Shown here: in pieces, positions 34,304-47,497 of the stretch | Numbering within the stretch: position 1 is the first letter of the stretch | How the letters are laid out: each line of letters opens with the position of its first letter | DNA from: Periplaneta americana | Taxonomy: Eukaryota > Arthropoda > Insecta > Blattodea > Blattidae | Length of the DNA: 64,000 nt | Assembly: GCF_040183065.1 (NCBI RefSeq) | Contig: NC_091122.1 | Location: 155,766,455 to 155,830,454 of the forward strand | Direction of reading: 5' to 3' | Notes under the pieces: generated by a model | Database searches by the model: none | What the model was told of the DNA's origin: nothing | The model's input: only the letters and a program-made list of their open reading frames with translations | Made by a program: the position numbers and the translations under genes

Positions 34304-35306
34304 TGCAATTTTTATTTTCTTAAGGCTGAATTTTTTATAACTTGGTTTATTGTTCTGTTTGCCGCAATAGTTATTTCCCTGATACTGATGTGAATGGTTC
34401 GAGTCTTACTAATGTAATTGTAGATTTATGATTCTTATTAATTTTACTTTAGAATCTTATAGAAGAATTTCACACGCAGTTAATCTACAAGTTTCAGAAG
34501 CTGGGAATAAACGTAATTCTCTCTGCTCCTTACAACTGAATCATGGCCCTGTTCACGTATCATGGTTTGAAACAATATAATTGTTCGTACGTGGATGGTT
34601 AATTAAATTCATTCCTAAATATATTTATGAATCGTTAGAACTCTATATTTCCTGTGAGAAGAGTCAAAATTAGTAGCTTCAAAATTATAGGCCATATCTC
34701 GTAGGGTACATTGCGTGGTGAACTCCTCTCCCTATTTCCTGAGAAATTAACTATTTTCCATACCGCAAATTAGGGTAAAGTCGGCTGCTGAGGTAAACTT
34801 GAAAATAAAAAAGGGGAAGATTTAAACCTTAATATGACAGACATTGATTTATGATTTTTATTATTTTTCATTTCTTAAGAACCGGTATTTCCTTTATTAT
34901 TTTGAGTCACAAATAGTGCTGATATTATGACTTAAATATTTATGGCAAGTTTACCGCATTTTACATTACATTTCCATTTTTCACACATAAGCTTAATTTC
35001 AACTTATCCTACCTATATAATACGTAATTTACATGCACTTACTGTTATTATGACGTCGGTGAGAACAAATAAATGAACACACAATTTTGTTGAAAAAATT
35101 GTGACTTCAATTAACTCAGAAAGTGTAGGCCTAATTTTATTTTCAGAGCAGAAGTGGTGTAAGTCAAAATGGGTAATGAGGGTTAAATGCAGCGCAAAGG
35201 TAGCAGTTAATATTGAATTTATTTAAACTATTAGTAGTGAGTGAATAGCACGAAGGATATATTAATTACTATTTTGCGCTGTATTTTACAAAATATTTAC
35301 TTTAAC
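34304..35306. other. Intervening DNA, nothing recognised
   Basis: A/T-rich with no convincing ORF, repeat end or RNA motif. Nearly identical in the duplicate at 46496-47497. Confidence 0.35.
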
Positions 35307-35640
35307 CAGCAAATACTCACACGTTTAGATGAAGAACGAATATGTTGAAGAACTCCTGTTGCTGGCAGAATCTAATCCAGATAAGTTGTGGAGAAGCATT
35401 GGGGGTTGGCGGTTTTCAACCTGCAGTCAAGATCTTCATCACAATCTCGTCATCATGAAAACCTGAAATTTTAAGTCTGATTAATAAAATGCGAGTATGT
35501 TACTAGTCAGTACTATGCAATGGAGGGGGAAAGGAACTGGCCACCTTACACGATTATCTTCAGGCTTAGTTGCCTCATGAGTGATGGATTATTGCTGTCA
35601 ATGTGAGGTTCCAATCAGTCTTCGAGCTGTTGAAAAAATA
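35307..35640 (+). repeat. Dispersed unit segment with exon-like core (donor lost)
   Basis: Matches 1490-1720. The ATG is at 35329, but the donor reads CAGATAAGT instead of CAGGTAAGT. The right part carries AACTGGCCACCTTACACG and the associated dispersed repeat seen near 22198. Confidence 0.45.
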
Positions 35641-35888
35641 AAGAATCAGTTCAGTATCCTGGAGTTATATATTACACCCTACACAAAAATAAAAAGCAGA
35701 ATTTAAATCCTATTTTTTAATGCCATCATAACATTCCCAATTTCTGCTGATAAATGCCGTTTCGTTCTGCACAATAGCTAACGTACGTGATATGCAGTCT
35801 GTCTAATGCAATAATAGACAACTTGCTCACTGCGTGTACATCTTCGAGTTTGGGGTACACCTTACATTCGCATGTGCTTTATCAGGAA

Positions 35889-37001
35889 ATACAGGGACAT
35901 CATTTTATTTTTACTAACATTTTTAATATTAACCTGGCTATACCTTTAGAGAACCGGAAAAACCGTTCGCTACCCCCTTCCACAACTGGAGTTCGATGAT
36001 ACTGGCGTAAAACACAAATAAATCTCTTTACAAGGTATAGGAGGGAAGAAAAGTACTTAATCAATTTACGTAAACTAGGAAATATCGCGATTTTGAATTC
36101 GATAATTTTCATTGGGTTTTTATTTAATCAAAATGCAGTACTGTATTAAGAATAAGTGTTTTTACTCACGAACTGAGCTATCCATGCGAACGTATTCATT
36201 ATGCACTGTATATTATACTGTCCACAGCACATTAGCGTACACTATAGAGAATGAAGTTCAATTGAAAAATAATCATAATATGGATATTTAAACACATTTT
36301 TGAAAATGGTGGCCGTTCATTTCGATAGCCTACAGGCTTCAGTTCTTTTGTGCATATTATCGCATATAGACTATTGCATCTAATTCCAATTACCAGTTTC
36401 GTCCTTCGTACTAGTAACTCATGTTGAAATAATTCTGTACCTACCCTATAAAAGAGTACCTTATGTACTGTAAATTCCATCTTCACTTCTGCCCGACCCG
36501 CACAGATAAAATTACTCAGGCATGTTATCTACTGCCCGTCCAAGTAGTTATGCCGCAGGATCGTAGAAAGGAGAGAAATCACGTGACAGTGAATTGCTTA
36601 ACGAGGCCCTTCTATTTAAGTTATATTAAACAGTTGTATAATATTACGTAAACTTCCAATTCCTAACTGAAATTAATGTTTTCAGAAAAGAGCTAAGACA
36701 GGCCTGGTGTTACAGAGGGCCGTGCAGAAGCAGGTGGGGGAAATCGGGATGCGACGTAGGCAAACGGACAGTACCTGTGCGAAAATATGATTCAATATTA
36801 AAAGTTCTTTCGTCACTGGAAAACGCGAACATATTTCTGGAACGTACTATACTCAGTAACTCAGTGCTGTTTACTATAAGCGGCCTTGATTCTGTCTGGA
36901 GAACAGTTGAAACTCCATTAGTAGAAGGGGTGGGAGTGAAGTACATTCAAAAACTCAGGTACAATAAAAATTGAAGTAAAAATAAAATGATGTCCCTGTA
37001 T
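35889..37001. mobile_element. 1.1-kb TIR element with perfect 26-bp ends
   Basis: 35889-35914 (starts ATACAGGGACATCATTTTAT) is the exact reverse complement of 36976-37001. Imperfect inversion extends about 110 bp inward (for example CCCCCTTCCACAACTGGAGT against a reverse-complemented CCCCTTCTACTAATGGAG). The interior has no transposase-like ORF, so it is non-autonomous. A SINE without its first bases abuts the right end. The target duplication is unclear. Confidence 0.75.
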
Positions 37002-37252
37002 ATGCGTGGCTCAGTCGGTTAAGGCGCTTGCTTGCCAGTCTGAAGTTGCGCTCGGCGCGAGTTCGATACCCGCTTGGGCTGATTACTTCGTTGGGTTTTT
37101 TCCGAGGTTTTACCGTAAGGTGAATGCGAGGTAATCTATGGCGAATCCTCGGCCTCATCTGACCAAATACCATTTCGCTATCACCAATCTCATCGACGCT
37201 AAATAACCTCGTAGTTGATACAGCGTCGTTAAATAACCAACTTAAAAAAAAT
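37002..37252 (+). mobile_element. tRNA-derived SINE, family 1 (unit 3)
   Basis: The right flank TTCACTATTGAACCAC matches that of units 1 and 2, so it is the same ancient insertion. The left flank is instead the TIR element end, and the first SINE bases are missing. Confidence 0.85.
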
Positions 37253-37505
37253 TCACTATTGAACCACAACCACTAATCCGCGTAAAAAAAATTCAACAGA
37301 ATTGTCTTCAGCATACGAAAATCACGTGACTTACGTTTCCAATATTGATACCACGTTGGTAACCTGCGTAGTAGACCACGAGCACTCTATCTGTAGAGGT
37401 CGCGACATGTCTCAGGTTCTCTGCACTTGTAATCTGTAACATTTTCTAGCGAAAATCAATAATAATATTGGTAAACATTTGGGTATTATTCAATAGAAAA
37501 TATTC

Positions 37506-37842
37506 ATTCATTCATTCATGTGTTCTGCCCAAAGGCAGGTCATTCACTGCAAACACAGCATTCTCTAATCTTTCGTATTTTCTGCCTTTCTATTTGTCCC
37601 CTCATATGATCCATACATCTTAATGTCGTCTATCATTTGATATCTTCTTCTACCCCGAACTCTTCTCCCGTTGACCATTCCCTCCAGTGCATCCTTCAGT
37701 AGGCAGTTTCTTCTCAGCCAACGACCCAGCCAATTCCTTTTTCGCTTCCTGATCAGTTTCAGCATCATTCTTTCTTCACCCACTCTTTCCAACACACCTT
37801 CGTTTCTTATTCTCTCTGTCCATTTCACACGTTCCATTCATT
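37506..37842 (-). pseudogene. LINE 3' fragment, second family (unit 3)
   Basis: The longest copy: minus ORF 37565-37837 begins MERVKWTERIRNEGVLERVG and runs into NWLGRWLRRNCLLKDALEG. It preserves one frame over 90 codons. Confidence 0.65.
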
Positions 37843-39926
37843 TCCATATGCACATTTCACATGTTTCTATTAGCAGCAATTATTAATATTAGTAATTTGT
37901 AAATTTATTTTAATAATATTAGTAAAATTATGAGGTAGACTCCATTCCACGGCTAATCTGTATTTCCCCAGAATCACCGTAAAAACCTAAATACCCATAT
38001 CTCACACTGATATTTAAACACATATATAATGAGAAAAGATTATGCTTTTAATATTCGTATTCTAATAACATATGCGATATTTATCTTGCCCATTCAAATT
38101 TATAACACAGTCGTCCATAAAAACTGGCAATGTCGTTTTATTCAAAGAGATGTTACATTTGCATTTAGCAGAGTAAATAAACAAATTTGTTTTCACGTTC
38201 TAAAAAATCCTAAAAATTGAGTAAATAGAAACTGAAGATATACAATGATAACCTCCACACTATAGACTAGGGATGTCAAAGCGCCTCAACTGCGTGTTGG
38301 CGTTGTTTTACGATGACGTATCAACATTTCAGGTTATTTAGAGTCTCAATGAAATGGTGTTACGCAAGAACGCGCAAAACATTTCCTTAAAAGCGATGAT
38401 TCTACTTTATCATGGTAAAAAGTGAATTTGTATTGCTTGTAATATGAGCACGTAATACAGGTACTTCGACATCTCTATTATAGACGAATGTAGGGATATG
38501 TAAGAAAAGAAATAGCGAACATTACCGAAATACATAGAAGATTTATGTATGGATAGCAGTTTCTTCAGAAAGTCGTCGGGAATGTGTGAATGCAAATGAA
38601 TATTATTTTAATAATTCTATAACACAGATCAGAACTAATTATGAAATGAAAATATAGCCTAATAGTGTGCATACTTACTTACTTACTGGCTTTTAAGGAA
38701 CCCGGAGGTTCATTGCCGCCCTCACATAAGTCCGTCATCGGTCCCTATCCTGAGCAAGCTTAATCCAGTCTCTACCATCATAACCTACCTCCCTCAAATC
38801 CAATTTAATATTATCCTCCCATCTACGCCTCGGCCTCCCCAAAGGTCTTTTGCCCTCCGGCCTCCCAACAAACACTCTATATGAATTTCTGGATTCGCCC
38901 ATACGGGCTACATGTCCTGCCAATCTCAAACGTCTGGATTTTATGGTCCTAATTATGTCAGGTAAAGTATACAATGCGTGCAGTTCTGTGTTGTGTAACT
39001 TTCTCCATTCTCCTGTAACTTCATCCCTCTTAGCCCCAAATATTTTCCTAAGAACTCATTCTCAAAAACCCTTAATCTCTATTCCTCTCTCAAAGTGAGA
39101 GTCCAAGTTTCACAACCATACACAACAACCGGTAATATAACTGTTTTATAAATTCTAACTTTCAGATTTTTTGACAGAAGACTAGATGACAAAAGCTTCG
39201 CAACCGAAAAATAACAGGCATTTCCCATATTTATTCTGCGTTTAATTTCCTCCCGAGTGTCATTTATGTTTGTTACTGTTGCTCCAAGAAATTTGAATTT
39301 TTCCACCTCTCCGAGACACGAGACATAATCATATAATTAGACTTTTCGGGATTTAGCCTACTTCCAACCCAATCGCTTTACTTGCTTCAACTAGAATTTC
39401 CGCGTGTCCCCTAATCATTTGTGGATTTTCTCCTAACATTTTCACGTCATCCGCATAGACAAGAAGCTGATGTAACCCGTTCAATTCCAAACCCTCTGTG
39501 TTATCCTGAACTTTCATAATGGCATATTGTAGAGCGAAGTTAAAAAGTAAAGGTGACAGTGCATCTCCCTGCTTTAGCCCGCAGTGAATTGGAAAAGCAT
39601 CAGATAGAAACTGGCCTACACGGATTCTGCTGAAAGTTTCACTAAGACACATTGTGTGCATAATAATATTAATCAAAAGTAGCCCATACAGGCACAAATA
39701 TATGGGAGAATATGAGTACGTAATAACGCAATCTCTGCCGGCAATGCAAACCACATACAACCCGATTGTTCGCAGCAGGGAGCCAAGCTGAAAGTCTTGT
39801 GTTGCGAAACAATGCCTGCTCATTCTTTGTCAACCGTCACTGGGATACACACGTTACCCTTTACGAGTACTACTGATGAATTTGGAAAAATAAGTCGATG
39901 CTGTACAAACCGAAGGCTGAGGTACG
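37843..39926. repeat. Pre-array module, unit 3 (chimeric)
   Basis: Counterpart of 4086-5193, interrupted by a LINE. Left of about 39742 it matches unit 4; right of about 39881 it matches unit 2. The GC hairpin of units 1 and 2 is absent. Confidence 0.8.
38674..39653 (-). mobile_element. 5'-truncated LINE with 9-bp target duplication
   Basis: The target duplication GTGTGCATA lies at 38665-38673 and 39654-39662, and units 1 and 2 hold the empty site. The minus strand, 5' to 3', encodes reverse transcriptase fingers-palm with GLKQGDALSPLLFNFALQYA and the catalytic LVYADDVKMLGE. It then encodes FKFLGATVTN...YGCETWTLTLREE and the AGHVARMGESRN...GRPRRRWEDNIK tail. It ends in a (GTAA)n-type tail (TTACTTACTTACT on the plus strand). 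The coding frame is broken near 39310-39350 and 38980-39070. Confidence 0.88.
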
Positions 39927-42812
39927 CATAAAGAGACCGATGCGAAAATACGATTAAGTGGCAGAGGTAACACTATAAAGAGACAGACAAGAGAAAATAC
40001 GATTAAGTGACAGAACCAATGACATAAAGAGACAGATGGCAAAAAAATGCTGTTAAGTGATGGAATCAATAACATAGCGAGTGAGATGGCGCGAAAGTAC
40101 TGTTAAATGACGGAAACAGTAACATAAAGAGTGAGATGGCGAAAATGCTGTTAAGTGACGGAAACAGTAACATAAAGAGAGAGATGGCGAAAATGCTGTT
40201 AAGTGACGGAAACAGTAACATAAAGAGTGAGATGGCGCGAAAGTACTGTTAAGTGACGGAAACAGTAACATAAAGAGAGAGATGGCGAAAATGCTGTTAA
40301 GTGACGGAAACAGTAACATAAAGAGTGAGATGGCGAAAATGCTGTTAAGTGACGGAAACAGTAACATAAAGAGTGAGATGGCGCGAAAGTACTGTTAAGT
40401 GACGGAAACAGTAACATAAAGAGAGAGATGGCGAAAATGCTGTTAAGTGACGGAAACAGTAACATAAAGAGTGATATGGCGCGAAAGTACTGTTAAGTGA
40501 CGGAAATAGTAACATAAAGAGAGAGATGGCGAAAATGCTCTTAAGTGACGGAAACAGTAACATAAAGAGTGATATGGCGCGAAAGTACTATTAGGTGACG
40601 GAAACAGTAACATAAAGAGTGAGATGGTGCGAAAGTACTGTTAAGTGACGGAAACAGTAACATAGAGAGACGGAAGGCAAAAATACTATTAAGTGATGGA
40701 ACCAATAACATAAAGAGACGGAAGGCAAAAATACTATTAAGTGATGGAACCAATAACATAAAGAGACGGAAGGCAAAAATACTATTAAGTGACGCAACCA
40801 ATAACAAAAAGAGACGGAAGGCAAAAATACTATTAAGTGATGGAACCAATAACATAAAGAGACGGAAGGCAAAAATACTATTAAATGACGGAAACAGTAA
40901 CATAAAGAGAGAGATGGCGAAAATGCTGTTAAGTGACGGAAACAGTAACATAAAGAGTGAGATGGCGCGAAAGTACTGTTAAGTGACGGAAACAGTAACA
41001 TAAAGAGAGACATGGCGAAAATGCTGTTAAGTGATGGAACCAATAACATAAAGAGTGAGATGGCGCGAAAGTACTGTTAAGTGACGGAAACAGTAACATA
41101 AAGAGTGAGATGGCGAAAATACTGTTAAGTGATGGAACCAGTAACATAAAGAGTGAGATGGCGCGAAAGTACTGTTAAGTGACGGAAACAGTAACATAAA
41201 GAGTGAGATGGCGAAAAACTGTTAAGTGATGTAACCAATAACATAGAGACAGATGGCGAAATTACGATTAAAGGACGGCGGCCATAACATTAATAGAAAG
41301 ACGGCGTCTGTACGATTAAGTGACGGCGTCAATAACGTTAAGAGAGAGACGGCGTCTGTACGATTAAGTGACGGCGTCAATAACGTTAAGAGAGAGACGG
41401 CGTCTGTACGATAAAGTGACGGCGTCAATAACGTTGAGAGAGAGACGGCGTCTGTACGATTAAGAGGCGGCAGCAAAAACGTTAATAGAGAGAAGGCGTC
41501 TGTACGATTAAGTGACGGCGTCATTAACGTTAAGAGAGAGATGGCGACTGTACGATTAAGTGGCGGCGTCAATAACGTTAAGAGAAAGATGGCGTCTGTA
41601 CGATTAAGTGGCGGCAGCAATAACGTTAAGATAGAGACGGCGTCTGTAGGATTAAGTGGCGGCAGCAATAACATTAAGAGAGAGACGGCGGCAGTACGAT
41701 TAATTGGCGGCGGCAATAACATTAAGAGAGAGACGGCGGCAGTACGATTAAGTGGCGGCGGCAATAACATTAAGATAAAGAAGACGGCAGTACAATTAAT
41801 TGGCAGCGGCAATACCATTAAAAGATAGACGGCGGCAGTACGATTAAGTGGCGGCGGCAATAACATTAAGAGAGAGACGACGGCAGTACGATTAAGTGGC
41901 GGCGGCAATAACATTAAGAGAGAGACGGCGGCAGTACGATTAAGTGGCGGCGGCAATAACATTAAGAGAGAGACGGCGGCAGTACGATTAAGTGGCGGCG
42001 GCAATAACATTAAGAGCGAAACGGCGGCAGTACGATTAAGTGGCGGCGGCAATAACATTAAGAGAGACGGCTGCAGTACGATTAAGTGGCGGCGGCAATA
42101 ACATTAAGAGAGACGGTGGCTGTACGATTAAGTGGCGGTGGCAATAACATTAAGAGGTTGACGGCTGCTGTACGATTAAGTGATGGCGGCAATAACATTA
42201 AGAGAGAGACGGCGCTAGTACGATTAAGTAGCGTCGGCAATAACATTAAGAGAGAAACGGCGGCAGTACGATTAAGTGATGGCGGCAATAACATTAAGAG
42301 ACAGACGGCGGCAGTACGATTAAGTGATGGCGGCATTAACATCAAGAGAGAGACGGCGCTAGTACGATTAAGTAGCGGCGGCAATAACATCAAGAGAGAG
42401 ACGGCGGCAGTACGAGTAAGTGATGGCGGCATTAACATTAAGAGAGAGACGGCTGCTGTACGAGTAAGTGATGGCGGCAATAACATCAAGAGAGAGACGG
42501 CGTCTGTACGATTGAGTGACGGCGTCAATAACAGTAAAAGAGAGACGGCGTCTGTACAAATAAGTGACGGTGGCAATAACATTAAGAGAGAGACGGCGTC
42601 TGTACAATTAAGTGGCGGCAGCAATATCGTTAAGAGAGAGACGGCGTCTGTACGATTAAGAGATGCGGCAATAACAAGAAGAACGAGACGTCGTCTGTAC
42701 GATTAAATGACGTTGGCAATAACATTAAGATAGAGACGGCGTCTGTACGATTAAGTGACGGCGAGCATAACATTAAGCGCGAGACGGAGTCTGTACGTTT
42801 AGGAGAGAAATA
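39927..42812. repeat. 48-bp minisatellite array 3 (about 59 units)
   Basis: Near-identical to array 2 over most of its length. The exception is about 41967-42246: there, a run of CGGCGGC-type units, some only 44 bp, replaces the 288-bp block of array 2. Net length differs by about 4 bp. Plus ORF 42086-42706 and minus ORFs are pure repeats. Confidence 0.95.
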
Positions 42813-43510
42813 GTGACTGTGAGAAAGTCACAGATAAAATTGTACTGCAAATTTATTTCATGTTCTCTTATTTACCTATTTTATCTTTGTTGATAGTATG
42901 TAAAATATTGTTGTGGAATAATAAGAGGAAATTTTTGTATTACATTGACTCTTGATATGTGTTCAAATTATTGTAGATATAAAAAGTATTTAAGGTATTC
43001 CTATGTTCGGCTATAGTTGAGAAGGATTTTATATGAACACTCAAATGAAAGTTTTTGACGCGGATGTGAGAGAATAATATTATTGATTAGATGTGGGTTA
43101 TTTGCGATGTTACGATTACGCGCCCTGTATTGTTGTTGCAGTCGCCAAATTCTGCATTTAAACTTGGGCTATTACTGCGTTCCCAGGTACTGGAAAGGAA
43201 AAAAACTTAATACGACAATTTGTAGGTTTCTTTGCTGTTCACTGTAGTACAGTCCGCGTCACCGTTTTTGGAGTGTGAAATAAGTAATGGGAACCTTAAG
43301 TACGAGTGGTTTACCTTTGTAGCAGTCAGTCTGACAACTGTGTTTGACAAATGGCTGATGTGACGTGTATAGGAAATGGTACCATTCTCAGCTGAACTAG
43401 CAACATGCTCACAAACTGGGCACTATACTCTAGGACACACGCCAAAAACGCTGGCGCCAGCTGTAACAGCTTTCTAAGTTAACAGATGGCAGCACTGCAT
43501 CAGTTTATAA
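42813..43510. repeat. Post-array module, unit 3
   Basis: Duplicate of 30621-31318. Hairpin at 42817-42833. Confidence 0.75.
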
Positions 43511-44030
43511 AGTGGCTGCCATCTAGGACTGTGATATAATTTCTGAATGCGGAAGGTAAAACGCCCATTCGCATGCATGAAAGGCTCAACATGGTTTATG
43601 GAGATGCAACAGTGGATGTGAGCACTGTTAGACGATAGGTTCACACATGGTCGACCGAGCAGAGTGGACCGTGTTTCATAGCTTTACAGAAGCTGGAGAG
43701 GAAAGACGGTTGGCTGATAAAAACGAAGGGGTCGGCCGGCGACTGCAGTGATTCCACGCAACATCCAGCGAGTTGACGAGATGATGACCTCCAAGTAATC
43801 AATAGATGAATTGTGTCGCATGCTCTTCATCGGTAAAGAAACTGTGATGGACATTATTGATAAACTGGGCTACTCTAAAATTTTGTGCACCCTAGATAGC
43901 TACCAAAAATGTTGATCCACCTGAATAAAGAGGCAAGGAAAGTAGTAGCCTCCAATCTATTGTAGCGCTTCAGTGTGGAAGGGGAGGAGTTCTTGGCGAA
44001 AATTGTGAGATAAGACTTGGGTTCATTTTT
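43511..44030 (+). pseudogene. mariner N-terminal relic (duplicate)
   Basis: Copy of 31319-31838 within the 12.19-kb duplication, with no difference noticed. Confidence 0.75.
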
Positions 44031-44133
44031 ATTATTGAAAGAGATGATTATGATGAATGATATGATATACATCTAAATTATTTGTCTACATGGGAGGGGA
44101 AGGGAAAGTGGACATCTCAACACACAAAAAACA

Positions 44134-44450
44134 CAAACAAATAAATACGACCACACAGGTATATACAAACTCACATGTAATAGTTGCGATAAGTTCTACA
44201 TGAACAGACAGGCAGATCATTCCAAACATGCTACAAAGAACACATTAAAGCAATAATCAGAGGACACAATACATCTACATACGCCGATCATATAACCAAT
44301 GCAAACCATACATACAATAACATAAATGCGCACATGGAAATCCTACACATACAACCCAAGAACCAAAAACTCAACACACTAGAACAATACGAAATATACA
44401 AACACGCTGAAACACACCCCGATCAAATCCTCAACACACAGATCAATTTC

Positions 44451-44454
<4 letters not shown>
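44134..44454 (+). pseudogene. Penelope-like GIY-YIG relic (duplicate)
   Basis: Copy of 31942-32262 with the same frameshift. Confidence 0.75.

Positions 44455-44497
<43 letters not shown>
44454..44497. repeat. (AC)n microsatellite (duplicate)
   Basis: Same tract length as 32262-32305. Equal length at a fast-changing dinucleotide tract supports a very recent duplication. Confidence 0.95.
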
Positions 44498-44499
<2 letters not shown>

Positions 44500-44585
44500 T
44501 TTGACTCCACTCTTCAACACCTTTCAAGAATCAAACACACCCACATAACAGGCAGAGAAGTTCGAGATGACGCCGAGATCTAGTA

Positions 44586-44628
44586 GGCTCTGAGGATGGT
44601 GCGTGAAGCACTGAAACAGCTGTAAGCC
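44586..44628 (+). ncRNA. Hammerhead-like relic (duplicate)
   Basis: Copy of 32394-32436 with identical core elements. Confidence 0.4.
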
Positions 44629-44846
44629 GCACAAACTTACATAATTAACACGAGTAAGTCCGCTAGTTGATCAATTAATAGCTTTTAGAATATTTTGCAG
44701 AAGAATTTGAAAACACAGTCAGGTACTCAATCCGTTTTTAGACAGTTGCGTTCGAGTGGCTGAAATTTACCTGACACTAAATTCACTGTACAGTTACAGG
44801 CAGGCAGGTCCTTTTACAAGCCATAAATTTATGATACGGTACTTAC

Positions 44847-45257
44847 AAATGGTTTTTAGAGAACCCGCAGGTTCATTGCCACCCTCACATAAGCCCGCCA
44901 TCGATCCCTATCCTGAGCAAGATTAATCCAGTCAATATCATCATATCCCACCACCCTCAAGTCCATTTTAATATTATTCTCCCATCTACGTCTCAGCCTC
45001 CCCAAAGATTTTTTCCCCCTCAGGTCTCCCAACTAACACTCTATACACATTTCTAAATTCACCCATACGTGCTCCATGCCCTGCCCATCTCAACGATTTA
45101 ATGTTCCTAATTATGTCAAGTGAAGAATACAATGCGTGCAGTTCTGCATTGCGTAACTTGATCCCTCTTAACCCCAAATATTTTCCTAAGCACCTTCTTC
45201 TCGAACACCCTTAACTACTGTTCCTCTCTCTCAATACCTCTGTTTAACTCCAACTTC
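44847..45257 (-). pseudogene. LINE 3' fragment, first family (duplicate)
   Basis: Copy of 32655-33065. One substitution seen near its right edge (CCAACTTCTG against CCAAGTTCTG). Confidence 0.7.
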
Positions 45258-46001
45258 TGTCTTAATATTTGTAAACGAAAGTTTGTAAGAAAACCTTTTG
45301 TAGAAATTACCTTTTTTTTACTTTATTGTTAGGCCTACTGCAAAGAGAAAACATTGATTTCTTGTATATCATATTAATCAGAATTAATCTATGAGAAAAA
45401 AAGTTTCAGAATAGCCCCATTTACAAGCATTCTGTGTTTAAAAGCAGGGTTTCAGATAGTCCCTAAACACAGTGCTTTTCTGAAAGGTGCCTTTTATTTT
45501 TTTTTTAAATACTATGAAGGTTAAAGAACGAAATATTCTGATGAATAGTATATTCAGGCTAACCTACTTCAAATTACTGAAAACAAAACACTCAGAACAA
45601 AGCTACTTTTACAATAACAAAAAAATAGATAGAAATTCTTTGGAATAGCCCCACTTTACTGTAATATCTTCGACGTGATATCCAAATTTAAGATCTTCAT
45701 TTTACCTGTAAAATGTTTGATGTTTTGTAGTGTATATTATATTTGTGTGTCACACTCGAAAGACCTCTTGGAACACATTCATTTTGTGACTTTCAACATG
45801 TACCGGTATTACTTGATTATTAATGTAACCATAGACAACTTGCTCCATCCAAATGTAACTGTTCTCCAATTAAGTTAACTGGAAATATTTTTATTTCTAT
45901 CTTGTAATAAGCTAATAGGCCTTCTTTTTCTTCTTTATAATGACGTAGCAGTCTATTCTCTTCACCCCTTCAATAGGTCTTCTTTACCAGCTTTGACAAA
46001 T
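45258..46001. other. Intervening DNA (duplicate), nothing recognised
   Basis: Copy of 33066-33809. Confidence 0.3.
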
Positions 46002-46192
46002 CCTGGTCGGGGCAAGTTACCTGGTTGAGGTTTTTTCCGGGGTTTTCCCTCAACCCAATATGAGCAAATGCTGGGTAATTATCGGTGCTGGACCTCGGAC
46101 TCATTTCACTGGCATTATCACCTTCCCTTCATTCAGACGCTAAATAACCTGGGATGTTGATACAGTGTCGTAAAATAACCTACGGTACTAAA
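46002..46192 (+). mobile_element. SINE family 2, truncated (duplicate)
   Basis: Copy of 33810-34000. Confidence 0.8.
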
Positions 46193-46285
46193 AAACAGCT
46201 TCATGTTTGGTTTATAATTTAAAGTTGAATTCAGTGTTTGATTTTGTCATTCGTTTCTGTACTTAGCTGCATGATCCAAAAGTGG

Positions 46286-46484
46286 GCTGGCCTTCTATGC
46301 CCAAGTTTGCGGGTTCGATCCCGTACCAGGTCGTTGGCATTTAAGTGTGCTTAAATGCGACAGGCTCATGTCAGTACATTTACTGGCATGTAAAAGAACT
46401 CCTGTGGGACAAAATTCCGGAACATCCGGCGACGCTGAAATAACCTCTGCAGTTGCGAGCGTCGTTAAATAAAACATAACATTT
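46286..46484 (+). mobile_element. SINE family 3 (duplicate)
   Basis: Copy of 34094-34292, including its TCCAAAAGTGG flanks. Confidence 0.85.
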
Positions 46485-46495
46485 TCCAAAAGTGG

Positions 46496-47497
46496 TGCAA
46501 TTTTTATTTTCTTAAGGCTGAATTTTTTATAACTTGGTTTATTGTTCTGTTTGCCGCAATAGTTATTTCCCTGATACTGATGTGAATGGTTCGAGTCTTA
46601 CTAATGTAATTGTAGATTTATGATTCTTATTAATTTTACTTTAGAATCTTATAGAAGAATTTCACACGCAGTTAATCTACAAGTTTCAGAAGCTGGGAAT
46701 AAACGTAATTCTCTCTGCTCCTTACAACTGAATCATGGCCCTGTTCACGTATCATGGTTTGAAACAATATAATTGTTCGTACGTGGATGGTTAATTAAAT
46801 TCATTCCTAAATATATTTATGAATCGTTAGAACTCTATATTTCCTGTGAGAAGAGTCAAAATTAGTAGCTTCAAAATTATAGGCCATATCTCGTAGGGTA
46901 CATTGCGTGGTGAACTCCTCTCCCTATTTCCTGAGAAATTAACTATTTTCCATACCGCAAATTAGGGTAAAGTCGGCTGCTGAGGTAAACTTGAAAATAA
47001 AAAAGGGGAAGATTTAAACCTTAATATGACAGACATTGATTTATGATTTTTATTATTTTTCATTTCTTAAGAACCGGTATTTCCTTTATTATTTTGAGTC
47101 ACAAATAGTGCTGATATTATGACTTAAATATTTATGGCAAGTTTACCGCATTTTACATTACATTTCCATTTTTCACACATAAGCTTAATTTCAACTTATC
47201 CTACCTATATAATACGTAATTTACATGCACTTACTGTTATTATGACGTCGGTGAGAACAAATAAATGAACACACAATTTTGTTGAAAAAATTGTGACTTC
47301 AATTAACTCAGAAAGTGTAGGCCTAATTTTATTTTCAGAGCAGAAGTGGTGTAAGTCAAAATGGGTAATGAGGGTTAAATGCAGCGCAAAGTAGCAGTTA
47401 ATATTGAATTTATTTAAACTATTAGTAGTGAGTGAATAGCACGAAGGATATATTAATTACTATTTTGCGCTGTATTTTACAAAATATTTACTTTAAC
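46496..47497. other. Intervening DNA (duplicate), nothing recognised
   Basis: Copy of 34304-35306 with a 1-bp deletion (GCAAAGTAGC at about 47387 against GCAAAGGTAGC). Confidence 0.35.

Noticed and set aside
39353..39823. 156-codon minus ORF as one protein
   Set aside because: Its first part (39654-39823) is pre-array sequence outside the LINE; only the part left of 39653 is reverse transcriptase. The fusion is an accident of the insertion.
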